From contig JAKEHA010000199.1 in NCBI GenBank assembly GCA_022615275.1, forward strand, positions 1 through 12,703: 12,703 bases of DNA. The letters run 5' to 3'. The translations under genes and the position numbers were made by a program. This document shows, piece by piece, positions 6,975-12,703 of the stretch. Within the stretch, counting starts at the first letter, position 1; every line of letters starts with the position of its first letter. This DNA is from Candidatus Latescibacterota bacterium (GTDB taxonomy: Bacteria > Krumholzibacteriota > Krumholzibacteriia > WVZY01 > JAKEHA01). The notes below the pieces were generated by a model that had not been told where the DNA came from, made no database searches, and worked only from the letters and a program-made list of their open reading frames with translations.

Positions 6975-8288
6975 TTACACGTAGCGGCGCTTGGAGGACC
7001 TTCGCGACCCTTGCCGCAGTCGGCTGGATGCGTCCTTGCCGGGCCCGATGCGTCCCACGCCGTGGTCGAAGTCCTTGTAGCGGCGCCGCTCGATCTTCGC
7101 TCCGATGTGTTTCTCGATGCGGTCCATGAATTCTTCTTCGTCGAACGCGACCAGCGTCACGGCGTCGCCCAAGGCCTCCGCGCGCCCGGTGCGGCCGATG
7201 CGATGGATGTAGTCTTCGGCGTTGCGTGGCACGTCGTAGTTGACCACGTGCGAGATGCCTTCGATGTCGAGCCCGCGCGCCGCGATGTCGGTCGCGATCA
7301 ACACGCGATGCTCGCCGTTCTTGAATCCTTCCAGCGCCTGCTTGCGCTCGGACTGCGACAGGTTGGAATGCAGCTCGCCCGCGTCGATGCCGTGGTGCGC
7401 CAGGCGCCGCGTCAAGAACTCGGCGTTGTCCTTGGTGCCGCAGAAGACGAGCACCATGTCCCACTGCTCGTTCTCGAGGATGGTGCGCAAGAGGTCGAGC
7501 TTGCGGTCGCGCGGGCACGGGAACACGTACTGCGTGATGGTGTGAATGGGCGTTTGTTGCGCGCCCACTTCGATCAGGATCGCGTCCTTTTGGACCCGCT
7601 CTGCGAGGCGCCTCACTTCCGACGAGATGGTAGCCGAGAACAGAAGCGTCTGCCGCTGCTCCGGTATCTTCGCGATGATCTTGCGCACGTCTTGGATGAA
7701 GCCCATGTCGAACATGCGATCCACTTCGTCCAATACGAAGATCTCGACGTGGCGCAGATCGATGGTGTGGCGGCCCAAGTGATCGAGCAAGCGGCCGGGT
7801 GTCGCCACCACGACGTCGACGCCCGAGCGAAGCTTCTTCAACTGACGATCGATGCGCACGCCGCCGTAGACCGCGAGCGCGCGCACGTCGACATACTTGC
7901 CGTAGGCCTTGAACGACTCCTCGATCTGCACCGCGAGCTCGCGCGTGGGTGTCAAGATCAGCGAGCGCACCGCGCGCGCGGGAGTCTCATGGCTCTTGCG
8001 ATGCGGGTGGTGGGGCGGGCGCGCGTGCGGTTTGGACGCCTCCGCGTCGCTCTCGGACTCCTCTCGGGAAGGTGCCGCCGCGTGCGCCGGCGTCTTCGAA
8101 AGCCGCACCAGAATGGGAATCGCAAAAGCCGCGGTCTTGCCCGTGCCGGTCTGGGCGCGACCGATCAGATCGCGACCCTCGAGCGCGGGCGGAATCGCCT
8201 GAGCCTGAATCTCGGTGGGAGTCTCGTACCCCGCGTCGTCGAGGGCGCGGAGGATGGGCTCCGGAAGGTTGAGCATGTGAAAAGACAT
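6975..8288 (-). CDS. RhlE-like DEAD-box RNA helicase with DEVD in motif II
   Basis: This 437-residue ATP-dependent RNA helicase is probably cytoplasmic and linked to ribosome assembly or RNA turnover, as for RhlE/DeaD relatives. Motifs in order: Q motif F3...PTEIQ (24-28), Walker A AQTGTGKT (45-52), PTRELA (114-119), TPGR (163-166), motif II DEVD (187-190), SAT (218-220), VFCGTKDN (281-288), ATDIAARGLDI (332-342), HRIGRTGR (362-369). A polar His/Glu/Ser-rich insert (about 66-105) lies between motifs I and Ia, and the C-terminus ends in a basic SSRLRQGSRRSSKRRYV tail. Motif II has Val in place of the invariant Ala. The start MSFHMLNLPEPIL matches the family; the frame runs 16 codons further up without support. 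The SD is weak. The gene is divergent from the lipoprotein gene. Confidence 0.95.
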   Translation of the reverse strand: MSFHMLNLPEPILRALDDAGYETPTEIQAQAIPPALEGRDLIGRAQTGTGKTAAFAIPILVRLSKTPAHAAAPSREESESDAEASKPHARPPHHPHRKSHETPARAVRSLILTPTRELAVQIEESFKAYGKYVDVRALAVYGGVRIDRQLKKLRSGVDVVVATPGRLLDHLGRHTIDLRHVEIFVLDEVDRMFDMGFIQDVRKIIAKIPEQRQTLLFSATISSEVRRLAERVQKDAILIEVGAQQTPIHTITQYVFPCPRDRKLDLLRTILENEQWDMVLVFCGTKDNAEFLTRRLAHHGIDAGELHSNLSQSERKQALEGFKNGEHRVLIATDIAARGLDIEGISHVVNYDVPRNAEDYIHRIGRTGRAEALGDAVTLVAFDEEEFMDRIEKHIGAKIERRRYKDFDHGVGRIGPGKDASSRLRQGSRRSSKRRYV

Positions 8289-8404
8289 AGTGATATCTTG
8301 GCTTGGCGCGCCAGTCGATACACCCGTAGCATACAACGGACTTATAGAGGATACAAAGCACTGTTTGGCGCGCGGTTTGCACGCCGGGGCCTGGTGGCGG
8401 ACCT
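8289..8404. promoter_or_regulatory. divergent promoter region between helicase and lipoprotein genes
   Basis: These 116 bases must carry promoters in both directions. The 9-mer TTGGCGCGC occurs twice in direct orientation (8303-8311 and 8365-8373), 62 bases apart. For the helicase, a minus-strand TATGCT (8328-8333) is a candidate -10. For the lipoprotein, TTGGCG (8303) with TAGCAT (8327) at 18-base spacing is possible. All of these are weak matches. Confidence 0.3.
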
Positions 8405-9493
8405 ATGTCGAAGGCGGCTCGTCATACTTACGCGCTCATGATGATGCTCTCGGTGTCGGGACTCGTCGCGTGTTCCGACGATTCCACCGCACCCCCGCCC
8501 GCCGAGGCACCGACGCGCACGTATCGCATGGGCTTCTCCGGCATTCCGCCGCGCCCCGATCTTCCCACCGCCATCGCCGCCATCGACATGTGGTCGCTGC
8601 GCGCGGACGCCGCCATCATGAGCTTCGAATTACCGTGGGATTCTCTGCTCGCGGGCGTGCCCGTGGAGACGATGGTGATTCGCGAGCAGGAATCGCTGGC
8701 GAACTATTATCGATTCAAGGGCCACGCGCTGTGGATCTATCTCGATCCCGCCAACGGGCTCAATCGCGGCGGCGAAGCGGACGCGCTGGTGCGCAACGGT
8801 CGCAGCATCACCGAGCCCGCGATTCAACAGATGTTCCGCCGCTACGCGGTGGTAGTCGACAGCATCGTGCGCCCGGAGCACTTGGGACTCACGCTGGAGA
8901 CCAACCTGATTCGCGGCGCGTCGCCCGATTCGCTCTATCAGGCCATACGCCAAGTTGCCAACGACGCGGCCGCCGACGTGCGCGCCATCGACGCGACGGT
9001 GAAATTGAGCGTCAGCGTGCAAGTCGACTTCGCGTGGGGCCGCTTCGGCGGTCCCTATCAAGGGATCGACCAGGACTTCGTCGACTTTCCCTTCATCGAA
9101 GAACTCGGGCTTTCGTCGTATCCGTATCTCGCCCGCTTCGCGCAACCCGAAGAGATCCCGCTCGACTACTACACCCGTTTGGTCGAAGGACGCACGATTC
9201 CGGTGATGGTGACCGAAGGCGGTTGGTCGTCGGCGACCATCGACACCATCGTGTCGAGCGAGGACGAGCAGCGGCGCTACATCGAGCGCCAGGCGCAGCT
9301 ACTCGATGAAGCGAACGCTATCGCGGTGTTTCAACTGACGTTCACCGATCTCGATTTGGCTTCGTTCCCGCCGCAACCGCCGGGGTCGATTCTCTATTTG
9401 TTCGTGACCTGCGGACTGGTGGACGCCGACTTGAATCCGAAGGCGTCAATGACGGCGTGGGACGCGGTGTTCGCAAGACCTTTCGATAGCTAG
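8405..9493 (+). CDS. lipoprotein with a glycoside-hydrolase-like TIM-barrel domain
   Basis: The 362-residue precursor has a lipoprotein signal peptide: basic N-terminus, hydrophobic 9-21, and lipobox GLVAC with C23 as the lipidated cysteine. A Ser/Pro linker (DDSTAPPPAEAPT) follows. The mature part reads like a (beta/alpha)8 barrel of clan GH-A style: GFSGIPPRPD after strand 1, LWIYLDP, LGLTLETNLI with E165 where an acid/base glutamate would sit, VDFAWGRFGG, LGLSSYPYL, and PVMVTEGGWSS with E271 where the nucleophile would sit. FQLTFTDLD follows near the last strand. The placement of the two glutamates after strands 4 and 7 is my inference, and ET replaces the usual NE. I do not recognise a named GH family. 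It is likely anchored to the outer or inner membrane facing outward or into the periplasm. No clear SD; the ATG is chosen because the lipobox follows at the right distance. Confidence 0.8.
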   Translation: MSKAARHTYALMMMLSVSGLVACSDDSTAPPPAEAPTRTYRMGFSGIPPRPDLPTAIAAIDMWSLRADAAIMSFELPWDSLLAGVPVETMVIREQESLANYYRFKGHALWIYLDPANGLNRGGEADALVRNGRSITEPAIQQMFRRYAVVVDSIVRPEHLGLTLETNLIRGASPDSLYQAIRQVANDAAADVRAIDATVKLSVSVQVDFAWGRFGGPYQGIDQDFVDFPFIEELGLSSYPYLARFAQPEEIPLDYYTRLVEGRTIPVMVTEGGWSSATIDTIVSSEDEQRRYIERQAQLLDEANAIAVFQLTFTDLDLASFPPQPPGSILYLFVTCGLVDADLNPKASMTAWDAVFARPFDS

Positions 9494-10257
9494 ACCCTCC
9501 CCACGTACGCCTCCGTTTCGTACGGAAAGTCCACGACACCATCGGTCGCATGGGCGTCGAAGATCTCCTGTAACCCCGCGAAGAACGCCTCGTGCCTCGG
9601 GTGCCCCGGTGCGGGAACGTACGACGACGACATCGAGAGCCCGCGCACGTCGTCGTAGCGATGGCGCAAGGTGAAGCGAAAACGCTTCTCTTGATAACCG
9701 TCGAAGACCGAGTGCAGTTTCTCCTGCACACCCCGCCGATGATCGACGCCGGTGTAGTCTACGGCGTGATCGATCAGATACTGATCGTATGCGCGCATGA
9801 AGGGAGTAGCCTCGATGAGGCGCGAGTTGAAGACGACGAGCGCGTAGCCGGCGGGCTTCAATATCCGCCGCCACTCGCGCCGCGTCGCGACGGGTTCGAA
9901 CCAGTGGAAGGCCTGGCCCGCGCTCACGAGATCAATCGAATGATCGGCCAGCGTGGTCGCCTCTGCGGAGCCCGCCACGGAAACGAAGCGCGGATTCTCC
10001 GCAAATGCGCGCTCGGCGGCCGCGCGCATGGCCGCGTTCGGCTCGACGCCGATGAGGGTGCAACCTGCTTCGAGGAAGTGTGACGAAAGTAGCCCGGTCC
10101 CGCTCCCGATGTCGGCGACGCGCCATGACGGCGACAAGCAAATCGCCTCTCGCAACCACGCGAGCAGCTCCGGCGGGTAACCAGGCCGATAACGGATGTA
10201 GTCGTCGACGCGGTTGGAGAACCGCGTCCGGGGATTGAGCTCGTGGCGCTCTTTCAC
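9490..10257 (-). CDS. class I SAM-dependent methyltransferase (Methyltransf_11 type)
   Basis: This 255-residue protein opens with the family-typical RFSNRVDDYIRYRPGYP (12-28). Motif I VADIGSGTGLLS (47-58) and the acidic end of strand 2, GVEPN (70-74), follow. The motif II/III region has GSAEATTL...DLVSAGQAFHWF (96-119), then RILKPAGYALVVFNS (131-145). AFHWF after motif II is characteristic of this small-molecule/biosynthetic methyltransferase subgroup; the substrate is unknown. The start is a GTG; a TTG 13 codons upstream would overlap the holin-family gene. Neither has a good SD, so translation may be coupled to the upstream gene 16 bases away. Its stop TAG shares the four bases CTAG with the stop of the convergent lipoprotein gene. 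Confidence 0.88.
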   Translation of the reverse strand: MKERHELNPRTRFSNRVDDYIRYRPGYPPELLAWLREAICLSPSWRVADIGSGTGLLSSHFLEAGCTLIGVEPNAAMRAAAERAFAENPRFVSVAGSAEATTLADHSIDLVSAGQAFHWFEPVATRREWRRILKPAGYALVVFNSRLIEATPFMRAYDQYLIDHAVDYTGVDHRRGVQEKLHSVFDGYQEKRFRFTLRHRYDDVRGLSMSSSYVPAPGHPRHEAFFAGLQEIFDAHATDGVVDFPYETEAYVGRV

Positions 10258-10273
10258 GCTGGCGCGGGCGCGG

Positions 10274-10654
10274 TCACGCCTTGCGCCCGCCCGCAAAGCG
10301 CTCGAAGCGCCCCGTGGTGCCTATGAAGGCGTTCCCGCACCAGCTCACGATCGACACGATGATCGACGTCAACACCGCGCCCCCGAACCCGCCCACCGCG
10401 AAGCCGTTCAGCATCTTCGCGACCAGTCCGATCATGGCGGCGTTGATGACCAGGATGAAAAGACCGAGGGTGACGATGGTCACGGGGAGCGTCAAAACGA
10501 TGATGAGCGGCCGGATGACGGCATTGACGATGCCGAGCAAGAGCCCGGCGCCCAGGATCGCCAGAAAACCGGTCGAGTACACGCCGGGGAGAATCGCCGA
10601 AGCGACCCACAGCCCCAGCGCGGTAATGAGCGCGCGAATCAAGAAACCTCTCAT
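10274..10654 (-). CDS. phage-holin-family (Pfam Phage_holin_4_2 type) four-helix membrane protein
   Basis: This 126-residue protein has four membrane segments (about 5-24, 28-52, 54-77 and 88-110). It carries the family signatures LGLWVASAILPGV, ILGAGLLLGIVNAVIRPLI and LTLPVTIVTLGLFILVINA. Despite the family name, these proteins are widespread chromosomal inner-membrane proteins of unknown function, and nothing here points to a prophage. AGGAGG seven bases before the ATG fixes the start. It is the first gene of a probable two-gene unit with the methyltransferase. Confidence 0.9.
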   Translation of the reverse strand: MRGFLIRALITALGLWVASAILPGVYSTGFLAILGAGLLLGIVNAVIRPLIIVLTLPVTIVTLGLFILVINAAMIGLVAKMLNGFAVGGFGGAVLTSIIVSIVSWCGNAFIGTTGRFERFAGGRKA

Positions 10655-10727
10655 CGGTCAACCTCCTGACGAGGGGGGGCCAAGGCCGCCGGACGCAAAG
10701 TCGTGCCGCGGCGGGCCGAGTTGCCTC

Positions 10728-10733
10728 ATTATA
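10728..10733 (-). promoter_or_regulatory. putative -10 box for the holin-family/methyltransferase unit
   Basis: On the minus strand the sequence is CGCTATATAATG, giving a perfect TATAAT. No TG extension and no clear -35 (TTCCCC at 17-base spacing) are seen. The expected start point near 10721 would leave a leader of about 66 bases including AGGAGG. Confidence 0.45.
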
Positions 10734-10872
10734 TAGCGCGAAGGGGGAGGGGGGAAGCGGGGCAGAATTTGCCGTCGGTCGGTAGGATTCCAACCATTCG
10801 GAGGCCCACGGCATCTAAACGGACGAAGGAGATCGCAATTCACGCATGCACGCGGCAGCCCAGGAGACGACG

Positions 10873-11421
10873 GTGACGACCCCGCCGGAAGCGATCGAGA
10901 TCGCGGCCTGGGTGCAGTCGGCGCGCGCGGGCGACCGCGCGGCGTACGAGCGGCTCTACCGCGTCCACGTCGGGCGCGTGCACGCGCTCTGCTTGCGACT
11001 CTCGGGCGAGCGAACGAAGGCGAGCGAACTGACCCAAGACGCCTTCGTACGGGCGTGGCAGAAGCTCTCGCTCTTGGAATCCGACGCGGCCTTCGCGTCC
11101 TGGCTCTATCGACTGACGGTGAACATGGTGCTCATGAGACTGCGACGAGACAAGAAATGGTCGGCCCGCGAAGCAGGCTCGGATGTACTCGAAGCGGTCG
11201 AGCCGGTGCGTGGTCGCCGCGACGACGGGGCCGGCACGCGCGTCGACCTGGAACGCGCGATCGCGGCCCTGCCCGCGCAGGCGCGCGTCGTGTTCGTCCT
11301 CCACGACGTCGAAGGCTACCGCCACGAGGAGATCGCGAATCACATGAGCATCGCGGTGGGAACTTCGAAGGCGCAGCTCCATCGAGCGCGCCGATTGCTG
11401 CGTGAGGAGTTGGAACGATGA
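10873..11421 (+). CDS. ECF RNA polymerase sigma factor (RpoE-like)
   Basis: This is a 182-residue two-domain sigma-70 factor. Region 2 covers about 13-90 (RAGDRAAYERLYRVHVGRV, ELTQDAFVRAWQKL, SWLYRLTVNMVLMRLRR). A variable acidic linker follows (98-124). Region 4 covers about 125-180 (LERAIAALPAQARVVFVLHDVEG, then the helix-turn-helix HEEIANHMSIAVGTSKAQLHRARRLLREEL). The GTG is chosen because AGGAG ends six bases upstream. An in-frame ATG nine codons earlier (10846) has AAGGAG too far away (14 bases), but it would add MHAAAQETT. The gene overlaps the next gene by ATGA, a coupled sigma/anti-sigma arrangement. No ECF-type autoregulatory promoter is recognisable upstream. Confidence 0.93.
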   Translation: MTTPPEAIEIAAWVQSARAGDRAAYERLYRVHVGRVHALCLRLSGERTKASELTQDAFVRAWQKLSLLESDAAFASWLYRLTVNMVLMRLRRDKKWSAREAGSDVLEAVEPVRGRRDDGAGTRVDLERAIAALPAQARVVFVLHDVEGYRHEEIANHMSIAVGTSKAQLHRARRLLREELER

Positions 11422-12014
11422 AGTGCGCAGACGTTGCAAAGTGGCTGGACGACTTCGTGGATGGGAATCTCGCGCCCGATAGGGCGCGGGCGGTTCGCGA
11501 GCACACGGCGTCGTGTCTGGAATGCGCCGCGGAGTTGGCCGCGCTCGAAGCGCTGCGCGAGACGACTATGCAGCTCTCGCGCGAGATCGAACCGGTCGAC
11601 GATCTTTGGCAAGAGATCGAAGCCGGGCTGTTCTGCAGGATCGAATACGGAAGAGAAGGACGTTCCCGCGTGTACGGCTGGGTGTGGCGCGGCCCGAAGT
11701 GGAGTGCGGCCGGCTACGCGTGGCGCCTCGCGGCCACTGCGGCCGTGGTGCTGCTGGTCGTCGCGGGCGTGCGCGAATGGCGCTCGCACGGCGTCGTGGG
11801 CGGAGCGGGCTGGGAAGTCACATCGCTCCAGGGCGAGCCGGTGGTCGGTGCGCGGGGCGTGTCGGACAAGGGGACTCTGCAGCCCGGAGAGTGGCTCGAG
11901 ACCGACGCCGCCTCGCGCGCCCGCATCGACGTCGCCAACATCGGCCACGTGACCGTCGGACCCGCGAGTGCGTTGCGCCTCAAGATACTCACCTGTATGC
12001 TACCGCCCTTGTGA
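11418..12014 (+). CDS. zinc-finger anti-sigma factor with truncated FecR domain
   Basis: The first ~188 residues form a membrane anti-sigma factor. A cytoplasmic zinc-binding ZAS motif HTASCLEC (H29, C33, C36) would bind the preceding sigma factor. A transmembrane helix (about 103-119) follows, then the start of a periplasmic FecR domain (about 130-188: WEVTSLQGEPVVG, LQPGEWLETDAASRARIDVANIGHVTVGPASALRL). After K189 the reading changes to ILTCMLPPL and stops. FecR domains normally go on for tens of residues, so the protein is C-terminally truncated. The break coincides with the broken end of an opposite-strand gene at about 11985. The zinc finger and TM helix are intact, so sigma binding could survive while periplasmic sensing would be lost. 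The start ATG overlaps the sigma stop as ATGA. Confidence 0.85.
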   Translation: MKCADVAKWLDDFVDGNLAPDRARAVREHTASCLECAAELAALEALRETTMQLSREIEPVDDLWQEIEAGLFCRIEYGREGRSRVYGWVWRGPKWSAAGYAWRLAATAAVVLLVVAGVREWRSHGVVGGAGWEVTSLQGEPVVGARGVSDKGTLQPGEWLETDAASRARIDVANIGHVTVGPASALRLKILTCMLPPL

Positions 12015-12205
12015 CAACACCCCTTTTTCACCCACACGACTTCACGAAGACCCTGAATGAATATCGGTGGGCCCGAGGGTGGCTCGGGGGCGCAGGTGAT
12101 GACGTTCTCCGTGGCCTCGCCGGAAGCGACGGCGCACAGCCAGAGCGTCAGTCCCATCCAAGATTTGAGATCTATAAGAAATCTCTCGTGTGTACGGTTC
12201 CTCAT
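11985..12205 (-). pseudogene. 5' fragment of a secreted protein gene, broken at about 11985
   Basis: The ATG at 12205 has a strong SD (GGGAGG, seven-base spacing). It starts MRNRTHERFLIDLKSWMG, a basic N-region followed by the hydrophobic LTLWLCAVASGEA, which is a credible signal peptide cleaved after about residue 31. The mature part (TENVITCAPEPPSGPPIFIQ, then REVVWVKKGCCHKGGSIQVSI) has three cysteines and no family I recognise. The frame continues past 11985, but from there it is antisense to the FecR coding sequence, so only about 74 residues are native. It is the 5' end of a gene whose remainder is missing. Confidence 0.5.
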
Positions 12206-12408
12206 GGAGCCACCTCCCATCTTATCCTGCAACGCGCAAACCGGCGAGCCGCTTCCGCTCGTGAGCATAGCACGGCGGTTTGGGTGCGGGAACAAGCCTG
12301 CGTGCCTGCCGCGAAGTGGCCGGGATCGCCGCGGCTGTGGTCGATCGTTCGTCGCAGACTCGGATCGAGGGATCGAGCTACGAAGCCCAGTTCTCGACGC
12401 TCAGTCAG
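12206..12408. other. upstream region of the broken secreted-protein gene; no gene seen
   Basis: No ORF here has recognisable features. On the minus strand TGCTATGCT (12264-12272) is a plausible extended -10 for the fragment at 11985-12205, giving a leader of about 50 bases. A short tandem GGATCGAGGGATCGAG lies at 12362-12377. Confidence 0.35.
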
Positions 12409-12474
12409 GTAGGGTGGGCACCACCCACCGTTTGCGGCGTGGCTCGGCCAATGGGTGGGCGATGCCCAACCTAC
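12409..12474. repeat. REP/MITE-like inverted repeat (GTAGGGTGGGCA...TGCCCAACCTAC)
   Basis: Two 21-base arms, 12409-12429 and 12454-12474, are inverted copies matching at 18 of 21 positions, separated by 24 bases. The left arm also folds on itself (GGGTGG-GCA-CCACCC). From memory, GTAGGGTGGGC/GCCCACCCTAC palindromes are a recurrent dispersed-repeat type in many bacterial genomes, often credited to REP-associated tyrosine transposases. No transposase is present here. Confidence 0.65.
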
Positions 12475-12479
12475 CCCTG

Positions 12480-12605
12480 CTAGGAAAGGACCTGCACGAA
12501 CTCCCGCCCGTCCAAAAGCCGATAGACCTGGAAGTCGCGGCGGTCCACCGTCAAGATCTCACGAATACCGATGTGACTCGCCAGCAAGACGAGTGAGAGG
12601 CTGTG
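12480..12605 (-). pseudogene. C-terminal fragment of a PIN-domain (VapC-like) toxin
   Basis: The last ~41 residues read SLSLVLLASHIGIREILTVD, then RRDFQVYRLLDGREF, then VQVLS and a stop. LTVDRRDFQVYR is the hallmark C-terminal strand/helix of PIN-domain ribonucleases of type II toxin-antitoxin modules. The frame stays open to the window edge, but upstream of about 12605 it no longer looks like PIN, and the opposite strand reads as DnaB. The expected acidic residue just before SLVLLA is absent (HS instead of an xD). The catalytic N-terminal half and any antitoxin are missing, so the fragment should be inactive. Confidence 0.6.
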
Positions 12606-12703
12606 AAAATATCCCGCGTCACCTCGACGGTGGCGATCTTGGACAAAGCCAAGATGTTTATCGACGACACGCCGGCCTTGGCGCCGGGCGAGCTTTGCGG
12701 CAG
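12606..12703 (+). pseudogene. internal fragment of replicative DNA helicase DnaB, running off the window
   Basis: The plus frame in phase with 12606 reads ISRVTSTVAILDKAKMFIDD followed by TPALAPGELCG. This resembles the segment just before and after the conserved (I/F)(F/Y)IDDTPxLxxxELR of DnaB in its RecA-like domain, including the preceding alternating Leu/Ala helix. It starts mid-protein with no start codon or SD appropriate to DnaB, and it abuts the PIN fragment. The short length and the C in place of the usual R after EL limit certainty. The downstream part lies beyond the window. Confidence 0.45.

Noticed and set aside
6915..8441. 508-codon plus-strand open frame across the helicase
   Set aside because: It is antisense to a fully motif-complete DEAD-box helicase, with no domain and no SD.
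10274..10654. Prophage remnant suggested by the holin-family protein
   Set aside because: This family is mostly chromosomal and no other phage gene, attachment site or integrase is nearby.
12057..12596. 179-codon plus-strand open frame over the tail
   Set aside because: It has no domain, crosses the REP-like repeat, and is antisense to the signal-peptide gene and the PIN fragment.
1..12703. CRISPR array, tRNA, rRNA or riboswitch
   Set aside because: No regularly spaced repeats, cloverleaf or conserved RNA core was seen on either strand by reading; no covariance search could be run.

Overview
The window is GC-rich bacterial DNA with tightly packed genes on both strands. A secreted subtilase ends in a C-terminal sorting module of the type VI-SP-type IX (T9SS) / FlgD-like class (YPSP, then DVAGRRV, then LPSGVYFVKM). 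There is also an ECF-type sigma factor fused by overlap to a Ser/Thr kinase, and an ECF sigma / FecR-type anti-sigma pair. Together these fit a high-GC FCB-superphylum lineage of the Eisenbacteria / Krumholzibacteria / Latescibacteria kind known mostly from metagenomes. That placement is inferred from protein style; no rRNA is present.

Layout. (1) 84-2684, minus strand: ECF-like sigma factor and membrane-anchored Ser/Thr kinase (4-nt stop/start overlap), then a small four-helix membrane protein and a VOC-fold protein. (2) 2685-2866: divergent promoter region with two TGCTATAAT extended -10 boxes. (3) 2867-4933, plus: secreted Kp43-like subtilase with a sorting domain, closed by a strong terminator at 4969-4997. 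(4) 5001-8288, minus: geranylgeranyl-reductase-family flavoprotein, DUF805 membrane protein, and a RhlE-like DEAD-box helicase whose motif II reads DEVD. (5) 8405-9493, plus: lipoprotein that looks like a clan GH-A-type TIM barrel; its stop codon overlaps that of the next gene in a shared CTAG. (6) 9490-10654, minus: SAM methyltransferase and a phage-holin-family (four-TM) membrane protein. (7) 10873-12014, plus: ECF sigma and zinc-finger anti-sigma/FecR protein, overlapping by ATGA.

The last ~720 bases are different. The FecR domain stops abruptly near 11984. Directly abutting it, on the other strand, is the intact 5' end (good SD, signal peptide) of a different secreted protein, broken at the same place. 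A REP/MITE-like inverted repeat follows at 12409-12474. After it lie the C-terminal ~40 residues of a PIN-domain (VapC-like) toxin on the minus strand and, from about 12603, an internal piece of what looks like replicative helicase DnaB on the plus strand. Four gene pieces with two sharp joints in 720 bases mean either a real rearrangement hot spot or an assembly chimera. This is the part most worth checking.

Biological reading. The most coherent regulatory unit is the sigma-kinase pair divergent from the secreted protease: both sides share an almost identical core promoter, and the sigma message looks leaderless. I see no CRISPR array, tRNA, rRNA or intact transposase, and no complete defence system.
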